Shown: positions 7,852 through 15,303 of the stretch, piece by piece
How the letters are laid out: each line of letters starts with the position of its first letter
How positions within the stretch are numbered: position 1 is the stretch's first letter
NCBI GenBank assembly: GCA_964417925.1
Contig: CAYQJV010000017.1
Location: 1 to 29,874 of the forward strand
Direction: 5' to 3'
Length of the DNA stretch: 29,874 bases
DNA from: CAYQJV01 sp964417925
Lineage (GTDB): Bacteria; Hydrothermota; Tepidihabitantia; B3-TA06; CAYQJV01
Notes under the pieces: generated by a model
Told to the model about the DNA's origin: nothing
The model's database searches: none
The model's input: only the letters and a program-made list of their open reading frames with translations
Program-made: the position numbers and the translations under genes

Positions 7852-8595
7852 ATGAACTACAAACAATTGAAAAAGGAAAAGGAAAGAATAAGAGAAGAAA
7901 TTTGGAACAAAATGGAACAAAAACATATTACCCTTTTTCCCGGAGCCTGGGGAAGGATTCCAAACTTTAAAGGAAGAGAAAAAGCCTCTCTTAAACTTAT
8001 ATCCCTTGGTGTATGGCAAAATGCAGATACTATAAAATCCAATCCAGATTCCCCTCAACAGCCGGTAAGGGAAAAAGCACTGCTTGCAGGCAAAATGCTT
8101 TACATGGCTGTTCCAAAATTAAAGGATGAAAAGTGCTTTGTAGAACTTTTACCTTCAAGGATAAGAAATATTAAAATAGCATCAACCATAAAGGGAGCAT
8201 TTAAAGAAGGTAAAAGAATACTCCCTTATGAAATGAAAAAAATACATCTTATAATAGCAGGTTCAGTGGTTGTAAATCTTCAAGGGGAAAGAATAGGTAA
8301 AGGTGGAGGATTTTCTGACCTTGAATATGCAATTTTAAGAACCCTTAAAAAAATAGATGAAACTACACCTGTGATAACAACGGTACACGAAATTCAAGTA
8401 GTGAATTTTAACCTCCCAGTCACACCCCATGATATACTTGTTGACTATATCATCACTCCTGAAAGGATAATAAAAATAAACAGAAAAAGAAAACAACCCA
8501 AAGGAATACTTTGGGAGTTTCTCTCTCCTGAGAAAATAAAAAGCATTCCTATTCTAAAAAAATTTATGCAAGCAGGGCTGCAACAACACCTGTAA
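7852..8595 (+). CDS. 5-formyltetrahydrofolate cyclo-ligase family protein (MTHFS-like)
   Basis: ATP-dependent conversion of 5-formyl-THF to 5,10-methenyl-THF is the family reaction. The 247-residue protein has the family features in order: an N-terminal basic helix, NPDSPQQPVREKALLAGK (phosphate/folate-binding region), a beta-strand ending LYMAVPKL, and the ATP-binding signature IGKGGGFSDLEYAIL, equivalent to the GKGGGYYD motif. PVTPHDILVDYIITPE follows, with the conserved VD near the end. It is longer than the classical bacterial enzyme (about 190 residues) and closer in form to the archaeal/MTHFSD-like branch of COG0212, so the exact substrate is less certain. Single-gene plus-strand unit. 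The 3' end overlaps the convergent DUF1614 gene by 32 bases. Confidence 0.8.
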   Translation: MNYKQLKKEKERIREEIWNKMEQKHITLFPGAWGRIPNFKGREKASLKLISLGVWQNADTIKSNPDSPQQPVREKALLAGKMLYMAVPKLKDEKCFVELLPSRIRNIKIASTIKGAFKEGKRILPYEMKKIHLIIAGSVVVNLQGERIGKGGGFSDLEYAILRTLKKIDETTPVITTVHEIQVVNFNLPVTPHDILVDYIITPERIIKINRKRKQPKGILWEFLSPEKIKSIPILKKFMQAGLQQHL

Positions 8596-9196
8596 GAAAT
8601 ATTCCATCAAAAACTCCTGCTCCACCTATACTCAATACACTTCCCTTTTTTAGTTTTGAAAGGTTTAAAAGGTCCGCTCCTATAAGGACTCCCAAAGTTC
8701 CTGCTATATAGGCGACCTTTGGAGCATGATAGCCTCCAAAAATCCAGCCGAGCAATGCAGAAAGAAGAGGAGGAATAAAAAATGGCATTGTTATCCCAAC
8801 TCCTTCAACGGGTATTGCAATAAACTTACTTACAACTATCATAATAATAAGAGGAATAACAACAAGATAAAGAGGAGTAATTCTAAGTAGATACAAAGAA
8901 ACACAAAGGGGGATAATTCCTCCACCTAAATTTATAGCTATCACTCTTTCTTCAGCGGTAATGTAAGGAGGACCCAAAAATGAATAATGCTTAACATAGT
9001 ATTTTTCCTTTTTAAGAGGAATGTTTACCATACTTCCAATCAAGGCGGAGAAGAACAAAAATACAGCCATACCAGCCGACATTCCAAGCTTTTCAAATGC
9101 AATGTTCACAATTCCTGCATGTATCATAAGAACAAGTAAAGGAAAGATAAGTACCAGTATAAAAAAAATCAAAAAAGATAAGGGCAGGTATATCAT
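8564..9196 (-). CDS. DUF1614-family integral membrane protein
   Basis: A 210-residue polytopic membrane protein with about six or seven hydrophobic segments. The motifs GSMVNIPL, INLGGGIIPL, ISKFIA-like VVSKFIAIPVEGVGI, and GTLGVLIGADLLNL followed by SIGGAGVFDGIFLTG are those of the DUF1614 family, found in archaea and thermophilic bacteria and of unknown function. The conserved GADLLNL and GGAGVFDGIF loops with Asp residues suggest a site within the membrane, but no substrate is known. It follows the IscU-like gene by four bases, so it is co-transcribed with Fe-S assembly genes. No functional link is proven. Confidence 0.75.
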   Translation of the reverse strand: MIYLPLSFLIFFILVLIFPLLVLMIHAGIVNIAFEKLGMSAGMAVFLFFSALIGSMVNIPLKKEKYYVKHYSFLGPPYITAEERVIAINLGGGIIPLCVSLYLLRITPLYLVVIPLIIMIVVSKFIAIPVEGVGITMPFFIPPLLSALLGWIFGGYHAPKVAYIAGTLGVLIGADLLNLSKLKKGSVLSIGGAGVFDGIFLTGVVAALLA

Positions 9197-9200
9197 AAAT

Positions 9201-9830
9201 TTACCCTATAAAGTTTACTTTTACCTTTTTAACATCCCATAAATGCCCTATTTTTTCTTGTATCTCCTCCTTGAGATGAGAAGCAAATTGATGGTCCTTG
9301 GGTAGATCAATATCTATCTCAACCTTTCCATCTTCTATCCTTACATCTCTCAACAACCCTGCTTTAACAATGCTCAGTCCTGTGAGTGGATTTATCACTC
9401 CTTTAAGTTTTCTCCTCACCTTATCAGGGGTTGTAGGAACTCTTGGAACAAGACCGTGTTTTTCTTCCCATTGTTCAATTGCAGATTTTAAAGCGTCCAC
9501 TGCAAGAACTGCACAGTGCATCTTTATCGGAGGTAACCCCCCAAGAGCCTTTGCTGCATCTGCCCATTTTATCTTTTTTGCCTCATCTATTGTTTTACCC
9601 TTTACCATCTCTGTAAGAATTGATGCAGTGGCAATGTTGGATGCACAACCATATGACTCAAATTTAATATCTTCTATCACCTTTGTTTTTTTATTGATCC
9701 TTAGATAAATCTTTATCATATCTCCACATGCAGGACTTCCTTCAATAGCCATTGCAGATGGATTTTTTATTTTTCCTACATTTTTGGGGTGTTTAAAATG
9801 CTCTATAACCTTTTTTGAATATGGAAGCAT
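9201..9830 (-). CDS. IscU/NifU-type Fe-S scaffold fused to a MIP18/DUF59-like domain
   Basis: Scaffold on which Fe-S clusters are built from sulfur supplied by the cysteine desulfurase encoded just upstream. Residues 1-125 are an IscU domain with all three cluster cysteines: Cys35 in SPACGDM (with the conserved Asp37), Cys62 in SYGCASNIA and Cys106 in IKMHCAVLAVDAL. A linker rich in Pro/Thr leads to a C-terminal domain (about 135-209) reading KGVINPLTGLSIVKAGLLRD and ending VKKVKVNF, which fits the MIP18/SufT (DUF59) fold used in cluster targeting. The MIP18 cysteine is absent. Standard IscU is about 130 residues, so the extra 80 are a true fusion. The start overlaps the iscS stop (TAATG) behind an AGGAGGAG Shine-Dalgarno. 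Confidence 0.85.
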   Translation of the reverse strand: MLPYSKKVIEHFKHPKNVGKIKNPSAMAIEGSPACGDMIKIYLRINKKTKVIEDIKFESYGCASNIATASILTEMVKGKTIDEAKKIKWADAAKALGGLPPIKMHCAVLAVDALKSAIEQWEEKHGLVPRVPTTPDKVRRKLKGVINPLTGLSIVKAGLLRDVRIEDGKVEIDIDLPKDHQFASHLKEEIQEKIGHLWDVKKVKVNFIG

Positions 9831-10987
9831 TACTCCTCCTTTAAGGGACTTAACTTTCTCAACTCAAGGACAGCCCTTTTTAAAACTTCAACTGTTTTGT
9901 CTATCTCCTCTTTTGAATTGTACCTTGAAAACGAAAATCTTAAAGAACCATGGGACTCCTCATAAGTTTTCCCCATTGCAAGAAGTACATAACTTGCCTC
10001 AAGTGCCCTTGAGAAACAGGCAGAACCCGTAGACACCTCAATACCTTTTAGGTCCAGTTTTAAAAGTAAAGATTCTCCTTCAATATACTTAAAAGAGATA
10101 TTTGATATTCCTGCAACCCTTTTTTCTACTGACCCATTCAACACAACCTCATCTATTTCATCAAATATCCTTTTTTCAAAATAATTCCTTAGCTTTCTCA
10201 TTTTCTCCACATCCTCTTTTTTCCATATCTTTACCGCCTTTGCAAATCCACTTATTCCACATAAATTTTCGGTTCCAGGTCTTATATCAAATTCATTGTA
10301 CCCTCCATACATTATTTTTTCTATCTTTGTTCCTTTACGAATATAAAGAGCCCCCACACCTTTTGGACCATGGATAAGATGGGCACTTAAGGAAATAAAT
10401 GTAAACGGTGTTTTTTTTACATCTATATCTTCTTTGAGGTAAGATTGGACTGCATCTGTATGGAAAGCTATCTTCCTATCTTTGCATATCTCAGCTATCT
10501 CATCAATCGGTTGAATAACCCCTGTCTCCTGATTGGCATGTTGAATAGATACAAAGACTGTATTTCTCTGGATATGTTTTTTAAAATCTTCAAGATCAAT
10601 TAAACCCTCTCCATCAACTGGCAGATAAGTCACATCAAAGCCCTGTTTTTCAAGATACTTAAAAACGTTCAAAACAGATTCATGTTCCACCTTAGTAGTA
10701 ATTACATGTTTTTTCTCACCAAAAAACCTCTTGAGATAACCAAGAATAGCAAGATTGTTCGCTTCTGTACCTCCAGAAGTAAAAACAATCTCCTCGGGCT
10801 CTGCATTTATACTCCTTGCAATAACTTCCCTTGAATGTTCAAGAACCTCCTTTGATTCAAGACTTGCTGAATACCCTATTTCACCAGCAGGCACAGAATA
10901 ATGTTTTTTCATACATTCCGCAACCGAATAAATTACTTCTTTTGCCACAGGAGTCGTGGAAGCATTATCAAAAAAAATCCTCTTCAC
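9830..10987 (-). CDS. iscS: cysteine desulfurase (NifS/IscS)
   Basis: PLP enzyme that takes sulfur from cysteine for Fe-S clusters and other thiolated products. At 385 residues it is of normal size. The PLP lysine is Lys209 in LIHGPKGVG, Asp178 and His102 are the cofactor partners, and the catalytic Cys324 sits in VSTGSACFSRAL on the mobile loop. DNASTTP and FTSGGTEANNLAI are family signatures. The start is GTG (MKRIFFDNAS). The promoter -10 ends six bases upstream and there is no Shine-Dalgarno, so translation probably starts on a leaderless GTG. It heads the iscS, IscU-fusion, DUF1614 operon. The neighbour shows an ISC/NIF-type role. No IscR gene or recognisable IscR site is seen here. Confidence 0.95.
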   Translation of the reverse strand: MKRIFFDNASTTPVAKEVIYSVAECMKKHYSVPAGEIGYSASLESKEVLEHSREVIARSINAEPEEIVFTSGGTEANNLAILGYLKRFFGEKKHVITTKVEHESVLNVFKYLEKQGFDVTYLPVDGEGLIDLEDFKKHIQRNTVFVSIQHANQETGVIQPIDEIAEICKDRKIAFHTDAVQSYLKEDIDVKKTPFTFISLSAHLIHGPKGVGALYIRKGTKIEKIMYGGYNEFDIRPGTENLCGISGFAKAVKIWKKEDVEKMRKLRNYFEKRIFDEIDEVVLNGSVEKRVAGISNISFKYIEGESLLLKLDLKGIEVSTGSACFSRALEASYVLLAMGKTYEESHGSLRFSFSRYNSKEEIDKTVEVLKRAVLELRKLSPLKEE

Positions 10988-10993
10988 ATAACA

Positions 10994-11021
10994 AGTATAA
11001 ATATACTACATGATTTGTCAA
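10994..11021 (-). promoter_or_regulatory. leaderless-type promoter of iscS
   Basis: TTGACA (11016-11021), 16 bp, TATACT (10994-10999) on the minus strand, then six bases before GTG 10987. The -35 box is a perfect match. The spacing puts the transcript start at or within a base or two of the start codon. Confidence 0.75.
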
Positions 11022-11030
11022 GAAATATTC

Positions 11031-11702
11031 TTAGTAGTCCACGCCAAAAATAAGTTTAAACCTCGCTGTGCCTGAAAAAATTGAAGAAGGAGAAAAAAGT
11101 TTCGTCATATCAAAACCAGCTCCACATCTAATTCCAAGAGCACCTGCCTGAAATCTTCCTCCAAAACCCAGTGATATTCTCACTCCCCATCTCTCCTCTG
11201 CTTCTGGAGTTGGAATTTCAATTGTTAAATCGCCATTTTCAACTATCTCTTCTATCTGTCTTTCCACCTCTTTCTCTACATATTCCCTTGTAACCACAGG
11301 TGTAATCCAGTTGTAAGAGATATCGGATTCAAACATTACAAAGAAAAATCTTTGTAATATAAAATCAGCAGTTATCCCTGTAAAAACTGCAGCATGGCGG
11401 TAAGGTAGGTTTTCAGAAAATGAGTAAGATCCAGGAATCGGAGGAGGAAGATTTGTATGAACACTTCCTTTTATCCTATAATCTCTTGTAACGTAAGCAA
11501 AACCAAAACCTGCACCCACATCCTTTGTATAGGAAATCCTCATTCCAAAACCAGGAGGATTTTTTATTTCCTCTCTTTCTACCTGCGCATCAATTCTGTA
11601 AGTGGATTGATAACTATAGGAAGCGGTATCTTTTTCAACATATAAAAGTTCAGGACCAGTATTTAAACGAAGCGAAAATGCAGAAAAAACAAAAATTACC
11701 AC
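11031..11702 (-). CDS. small outer-membrane beta-barrel-like protein
   Basis: A 223-residue protein I do not recognise by family. A short hydrophobic start (MVIFVFSAFS) could be a signal peptide. The rest alternates polar and aromatic/hydrophobic residues in strands (GMRISYTKDVGAGFGFAYV, WGVRISLGFGG, GTARFKLIFGVDY) and ends in an aromatic residue, the form of 8-10-stranded outer-membrane barrels. An acidic helical insertion (REYVEKEVERQIEEIVENGD) lies near residue 140. The start is GTG overlapping the nfnB stop by seven bases, so it is the third gene of the nfn operon. The short signal peptide leaves the exact start open. Confidence 0.6.
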   Translation of the reverse strand: MVIFVFSAFSLRLNTGPELLYVEKDTASYSYQSTYRIDAQVEREEIKNPPGFGMRISYTKDVGAGFGFAYVTRDYRIKGSVHTNLPPPIPGSYSFSENLPYRHAAVFTGITADFILQRFFFVMFESDISYNWITPVVTREYVEKEVERQIEEIVENGDLTIEIPTPEAEERWGVRISLGFGGRFQAGALGIRCGAGFDMTKLFSPSSIFSGTARFKLIFGVDY

Positions 11703-13093
11703 TTGCCTGTTCTTAAATACTCATCAATTGATTTTGCAGCTTTTCTTCCTGCACCCATTGCAAGAATAACAGTAGCAGCTCCTGTAACAATATCCCCACC
11801 TGCCCATACACCTTTTTTTGTAGTTTTTCCTGTTTCAGGATCTGCTATTATGTAACCCCATTTATTGGTCTCCATATCAGGGGTGGTCTGCATTACAAGA
11901 GGATTTGCTCCTTGACCTATTGCCACCACCACTGTATCCACAGGAAATCTAAATTCGGAGCCAGGGATAGGTACTGGTCTTCTTCTTCCTGATGAATCAG
12001 GTTCTCCAAGCTGCATCTTCACGAGTTCTATCTCTTTAACTCTTCCTTGTTCATCTCCAATAAACCTCACAGGATTCACAAGAAAATTAAAGATAACCCC
12101 CTCTTCCTCTGCATTTTCTATCTCTTCTTCTCTTGCAGGCATTTCTTTCCTTGACCTTCTATAAATAATGTGTGCTTCCTCTGCTCCAAGTCTCAAAGCA
12201 CTCCTTACCGCATCCATTGCCACATTACCACCACCAATTACTGCAACTCTTTTTCCTACCTTTATAGGAGTATCGTATTCTGGGAATTTATAGGACTTCA
12301 TCAAGTTCACCCGTGTTAGAAATTCATTTGCAGAGTATATTCCACTCAGATTTTCACCAGGTATCCCCAAGAAAAGAGGTAATCCTGCCCCAAGACCAAG
12401 AAATACTGCGTCAAATTCAGAAAGCAGTTCATCCACTGTAAATATCTTACCTATCACATGGTTGGTTCTTATCTCAACTCCCATCTTCTCAAGTACACTC
12501 ACCTCTCTTTCAACAATCCTCTTAGGCAATCTAAACTCAGGTATTCCATATACCAACACTCCACCTGGTTTATGCAGTGCTTCAAATATTACCACCTTAT
12601 GCCCCAGCCTTGCAAGATCACTTGCAACTGTAAGCCCTGCAGGACCCGAACCTACAACTGCTACTTTTTTACCGGTGGGCGGAGCAATCTCAGGAATTTC
12701 AAATTTACCCTGCTGTATTTCGTAATCTGCCACAAATCTTTCCAGTCTTCCTATTGCAACAGGCTCATGACTTCTTCCTAAAACACATTTTAATTCACAT
12801 TGATCTTCCTGAGGGCATACTCTTCCACATATTCCGGGTAGCACATTTTTCTCTCTTATTTTTCTCAATGCTCCTTCAAAATCTCCTTCTTTTATAAGTT
12901 TTATAAAAGCAGGAATATCTATTTCTACAGGACATCCTTCAACACAGAAGGGCCTTGGACATTGTAAACATCTCTCTGCCTCTTTTATAGCCATTTCAGG
13001 GGTATAACCTAAAGCAACCTCTTCAAAATTTCTTATTCTTTTCTCTGGAGGTTGTTTTGGCATGGGTGTTCTTGGAGGTATCTGCTTAGGCAT
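11696..13093 (-). CDS. nfnB: NfnB / GltA-type NADPH:ferredoxin oxidoreductase large subunit
   Basis: Large subunit of the electron-bifurcating NADH-dependent ferredoxin:NADP oxidoreductase, related to the glutamate synthase small subunit. The N-terminal part binds [4Fe-4S] clusters (CLQCPRPFCVEGCP and CGRVCPQEDQCELKC). An FAD motif follows (VAVVGSGPAGLTVASDLA), then an NADP motif (VAVIGGGNVAMDAVRSALR) with the downstream RRS that contacts the 2'-phosphate. The protein is 465 residues, normal for the family. It overlaps nfnA by eight bases, and that pairing is the main argument for NfnAB rather than free-standing glutamate synthase: no gltB-like large subunit lies here. The older database label is homotetrameric NADPH-dependent glutamate synthase. 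Cytoplasmic. Confidence 0.85.
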   Translation of the reverse strand: MPKQIPPRTPMPKQPPEKRIRNFEEVALGYTPEMAIKEAERCLQCPRPFCVEGCPVEIDIPAFIKLIKEGDFEGALRKIREKNVLPGICGRVCPQEDQCELKCVLGRSHEPVAIGRLERFVADYEIQQGKFEIPEIAPPTGKKVAVVGSGPAGLTVASDLARLGHKVVIFEALHKPGGVLVYGIPEFRLPKRIVEREVSVLEKMGVEIRTNHVIGKIFTVDELLSEFDAVFLGLGAGLPLFLGIPGENLSGIYSANEFLTRVNLMKSYKFPEYDTPIKVGKRVAVIGGGNVAMDAVRSALRLGAEEAHIIYRRSRKEMPAREEEIENAEEEGVIFNFLVNPVRFIGDEQGRVKEIELVKMQLGEPDSSGRRRPVPIPGSEFRFPVDTVVVAIGQGANPLVMQTTPDMETNKWGYIIADPETGKTTKKGVWAGGDIVTGAATVILAMGAGRKAAKSIDEYLRTGKW

Positions 13094-13925
13094 TTTCCCT
13101 CCTTTCCCCTAAAAATTTTTCAACTGCAATTTTCTCCTCCTCTTTATAAGTAGCAAGTCTCTGTAGAAGAAGATCAAAATTGACCTGATGACCATCAAAT
13201 TCTGGACCATCAACACAAGCATACTTTGTTTCACCACCAACCTCCACTCTACACGCTCCACACATTCCTGTACCGTCTACCATTATTGCATTTAAACTCA
13301 CAAGAGTCTTTATCTTATAAGGTCTTGTAAGATCACAAACAGCCTTCATCATAATAGCAGGCCCTACTGCAATCACTTCATCTATTTTTCTTCCACTTTC
13401 TATATGGTATCTTAACTCATCCGTCACAAATCCCTTTCTTCCATAAGAACCATCATCGGTAGTAATGTAAACTTCATCTGCAAATTTTCTAAATTCATCT
13501 TCAAGAATTATAAGTTCTTTTGTCCTTGCCCCAATAATAGCGCACACTATATTCCCCACCTGTTTGTGTTTCTTTGCTATTGGAAGAACCTCTGCAGTTC
13601 CAACACCTCCTCCAATACAGAATACAGTTCCAACAGGATGGATAGGTGTAGGTTTTCCAAGAGGCCCTACCACATCTGCAATATAATCTCCTGCCTTATA
13701 AGTACCGAGTTCCATTGTTGTTTTCCCTACTTCCTGTACATAAACAGTAATACTTCCTCTATCAGGATCTGCATCTGCAATTGTAATGGGAATTCTTTCT
13801 CCCTTTTCATGTAGTCTTATTATGATAAACTGACCGGGCTGTCTTTTCTTAGCAATTAAAGGAGCCTCTATCACAAACTTATTTATCCCTGGTGCTACTC
13901 TTTCTTTTTCAAGAATTTTAAACAT
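13086..13925 (-). CDS. nfnA: NfnA: FAD/NAD- and [2Fe-2S]-binding small subunit
   Basis: Partner of NfnB; it oxidises NADH or donates to it while NfnB handles NADPH and ferredoxin. At 279 residues it has the ferredoxin-reductase-like layout: a flavin-binding barrel (QPGQFIIIRLHEKGERIPIT), a nucleotide-binding region (VFCIGGGVGTAEVLPIAKK), TTDDGSYGRKGFVT, and a C-terminal [2Fe-2S] site in DGTGMCGACRVEVGG followed by the Cys in YACVDGPEFDGH. The same family is annotated as dihydroorotate dehydrogenase electron-transfer subunit (PyrK) or sulfide dehydrogenase beta subunit, but the adjacent nfnB settles it. AGGAGG lies six bases before the ATG. First gene of the operon. Confidence 0.85.
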   Translation of the reverse strand: MFKILEKERVAPGINKFVIEAPLIAKKRQPGQFIIIRLHEKGERIPITIADADPDRGSITVYVQEVGKTTMELGTYKAGDYIADVVGPLGKPTPIHPVGTVFCIGGGVGTAEVLPIAKKHKQVGNIVCAIIGARTKELIILEDEFRKFADEVYITTDDGSYGRKGFVTDELRYHIESGRKIDEVIAVGPAIMMKAVCDLTRPYKIKTLVSLNAIMVDGTGMCGACRVEVGGETKYACVDGPEFDGHQVNFDLLLQRLATYKEEEKIAVEKFLGERRENA

Positions 13926-13993
13926 CTGTCCTCCTTTCTAAGATTCGGAATGTTTAACCGTTTTAAATCAATCCCTATTGAGATATATTTTCA

Positions 13994-14021
13994 ATTATAC
14001 AACCAATAACAAAACAGTCAA
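13994..14021 (-). promoter_or_regulatory. promoter of the nfnAB operon
   Basis: TTGACT (14016-14021), 16 bp, TATAAT (13994-13999) on the minus strand. The transcript would start near 13987, leaving about 62 bases of leader with AGGAGG just before the nfnA ATG. This is one of the longest leaders in the window, and it holds no clear hairpin. Confidence 0.7.
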
Positions 14022-14027
14022 TAAAAA

Positions 14028-14369
14028 CTAATACCCCAGTTTTCTCAAATCCCTTTCAGACAATCCAAAGTAATGCCCTATTTCATGTAGGAGAACTTTT
14101 TTTAAAAGAACTTTTCTTTCTTCATCGGTCCTTGCAACTCTTTCTATATTCCCCCGATATATCACAATTGTGTCGGGAAAAAGCTGAAATGTGAAAACAC
14201 TTTTTTTATCCAAAGGAACCCCTCTAAATAAACCAAGAATCATCTTGGAAGAAATATCTTCAGGAAAATCTTTTACAAATATAGAAACATCTTTCAATTT
14301 TCTTTTAAACTCGTAGGGCAACGTTTCTATTGTTTCTTTTATGACTTTTATTATATCCTCATCGGTCAT
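14028..14369 (-). CDS. small zincin-like metallopeptidase-family protein (PF06262 type)
   Basis: A 113-residue single-domain protein. It ends in the zinc motif LLHEIGHYFGLSERDLRKLGY, which has the HExGH form (HEIGH) and the following Gly-Leu-Ser/Asp of minimal zincins. TIVIYRGNIERVA before it is the usual beta hairpin. A longer reading from 14432 exists, but the family normally begins near MTDEDIIKVIKETIETLP, which is the ATG at 14369. That ATG lies one base past the XerC/D stop (TGATATG) with AAGGG upstream, so I use it. Last gene of the MBL-xer-zincin operon. Substrate unknown. Confidence 0.75.
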   Translation of the reverse strand: MTDEDIIKVIKETIETLPYEFKRKLKDVSIFVKDFPEDISSKMILGLFRGVPLDKKSVFTFQLFPDTIVIYRGNIERVARTDEERKVLLKKVLLHEIGHYFGLSERDLRKLGY

Positions 14370-14370
14370 A

Positions 14371-15303
14371 TCATGCCCTTGGATGAAATGTACGATACAC
14401 CTCTTTGATATATGTTCTGTCAACATGAGCATAGACTTGTGTGGTAACTATACTGGCATGCCCGAGCATCTCCTGAATTGAACGTAGGTCAGCCCCTCCT
14501 TCCAATAGATGGGTTGCAAATGAATGTCTGAATGTATGAGGAGTTACATTTTTTTCTATTCCTGCTTTCTTGACATAAAATTTTATTATCTTCCATGCTC
14601 CCATCCTTGAGAATTTTTTACCTCTTCTTGTGATAAATAGGTATGGCGAATGCTTTTCTTTCAATAACACAGGCCGTGAAAGCCTGATGTATCTCTCAGT
14701 GGCATCCACTGCAGGTTTCCCTATAGGAACAAACCTCTCCTTATTACCCTTTCCAAGAACCTTTAAAAATGCCTCTTCAAGAAAAATATCGTCTACTTTT
14801 AATGATATTAACTCTGAAATTCTAAGTCCTGCTCCATAAAGAACTTCAATCATTGCTCTATCCCGTATGGTAAATACATCATCTCCTCCGTCTGGAGTCT
14901 TTATAGCATCTATTATCTTCTCAACCTCTTCAACCAAAAGTACCTCTGGAAGTTTCTTTTCCACCTTGGGAAGGTCTATGAATTCTGTTGGGTCTTTTAA
15001 CAATATCTTTTCATCATTAAGAAATCTAAAAAAGAGCCTTAAAGATGTAAGTTTTCTGGAAACAGAGGATGCTTTAAGCCCAATATCATAAAGGACCTCT
15101 GTAAACGAAATGATGTCAGATGCTTCAATCTCTTCAGGTATTTTTTTTAAATATTCAAAAAACTGTCTAACATCCCTATGATAGCTTTCTATTGAATTCT
15201 TTGAAAGCCCTCTTTCAGAAAGAAGATAAGAAATAAAATCGTTTATGTACTTGTTAATCAAACTCCGCTTTATCTCCTCTTTCTGGCACATAAACCTCTC
15301 CAA
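14371..15303 (-). CDS. tyrosine recombinase, XerC/XerD family
   Basis: Site-specific recombinase, probably resolving chromosome dimers at a dif-like site. An N-terminal SAM-like DNA-binding domain (about 15-105, with LLSERGLSKNSIESYHRDVRQF) precedes the catalytic domain with every key residue: Arg161 (GAGLRISE), Lys185 (GKGNKER), His256 and Arg259 (PHTFRHSFATHLL), His282 (LGHAS) and the nucleophile Tyr291 (VYAHVD). This start gives 310 residues; a TTG in the MBL stop region (at INKYINDFISYLL) would give about 295, closer to usual, with AGAGGAG somewhat far upstream, so the start is open. It overlaps the MBL gene. As the only Xer-type gene in view, with no integron or phage genes nearby, it looks like a housekeeping Xer rather than a mobile integrase. 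Confidence 0.88.
   Translation of the reverse strand: MERFMCQKEEIKRSLINKYINDFISYLLSERGLSKNSIESYHRDVRQFFEYLKKIPEEIEASDIISFTEVLYDIGLKASSVSRKLTSLRLFFRFLNDEKILLKDPTEFIDLPKVEKKLPEVLLVEEVEKIIDAIKTPDGGDDVFTIRDRAMIEVLYGAGLRISELISLKVDDIFLEEAFLKVLGKGNKERFVPIGKPAVDATERYIRLSRPVLLKEKHSPYLFITRRGKKFSRMGAWKIIKFYVKKAGIEKNVTPHTFRHSFATHLLEGGADLRSIQEMLGHASIVTTQVYAHVDRTYIKEVYRTFHPRA

Noticed and set aside
7825..8058. Minus-strand open frame opposite the cyclo-ligase start
   Set aside because: Antisense to a gene with strong motifs and its own promoter; composition is that of a shadow.
9298..9708. Plus-strand frame opposite the IscU fusion (136 codons)
   Set aside because: Explained by the IscU coding sequence on the minus strand, which has all its cysteines.
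11696..13093. Assignment as glutamate synthase small subunit
   Set aside because: No glutamate synthase large subunit in view, and the adjacent partner is NfnA-like, so NfnB is the better call.
13926..14027. Possible riboswitch in the nfnAB leader
   Set aside because: The leader is only about 62 bases and shows no recognisable paired structure or known motif.
14371..15303. Xer-type recombinase as a sign of an integron, phage or other mobile element
   Set aside because: No repeats, cassette genes, phage genes or composition shift nearby; it is operonic with housekeeping-type genes.
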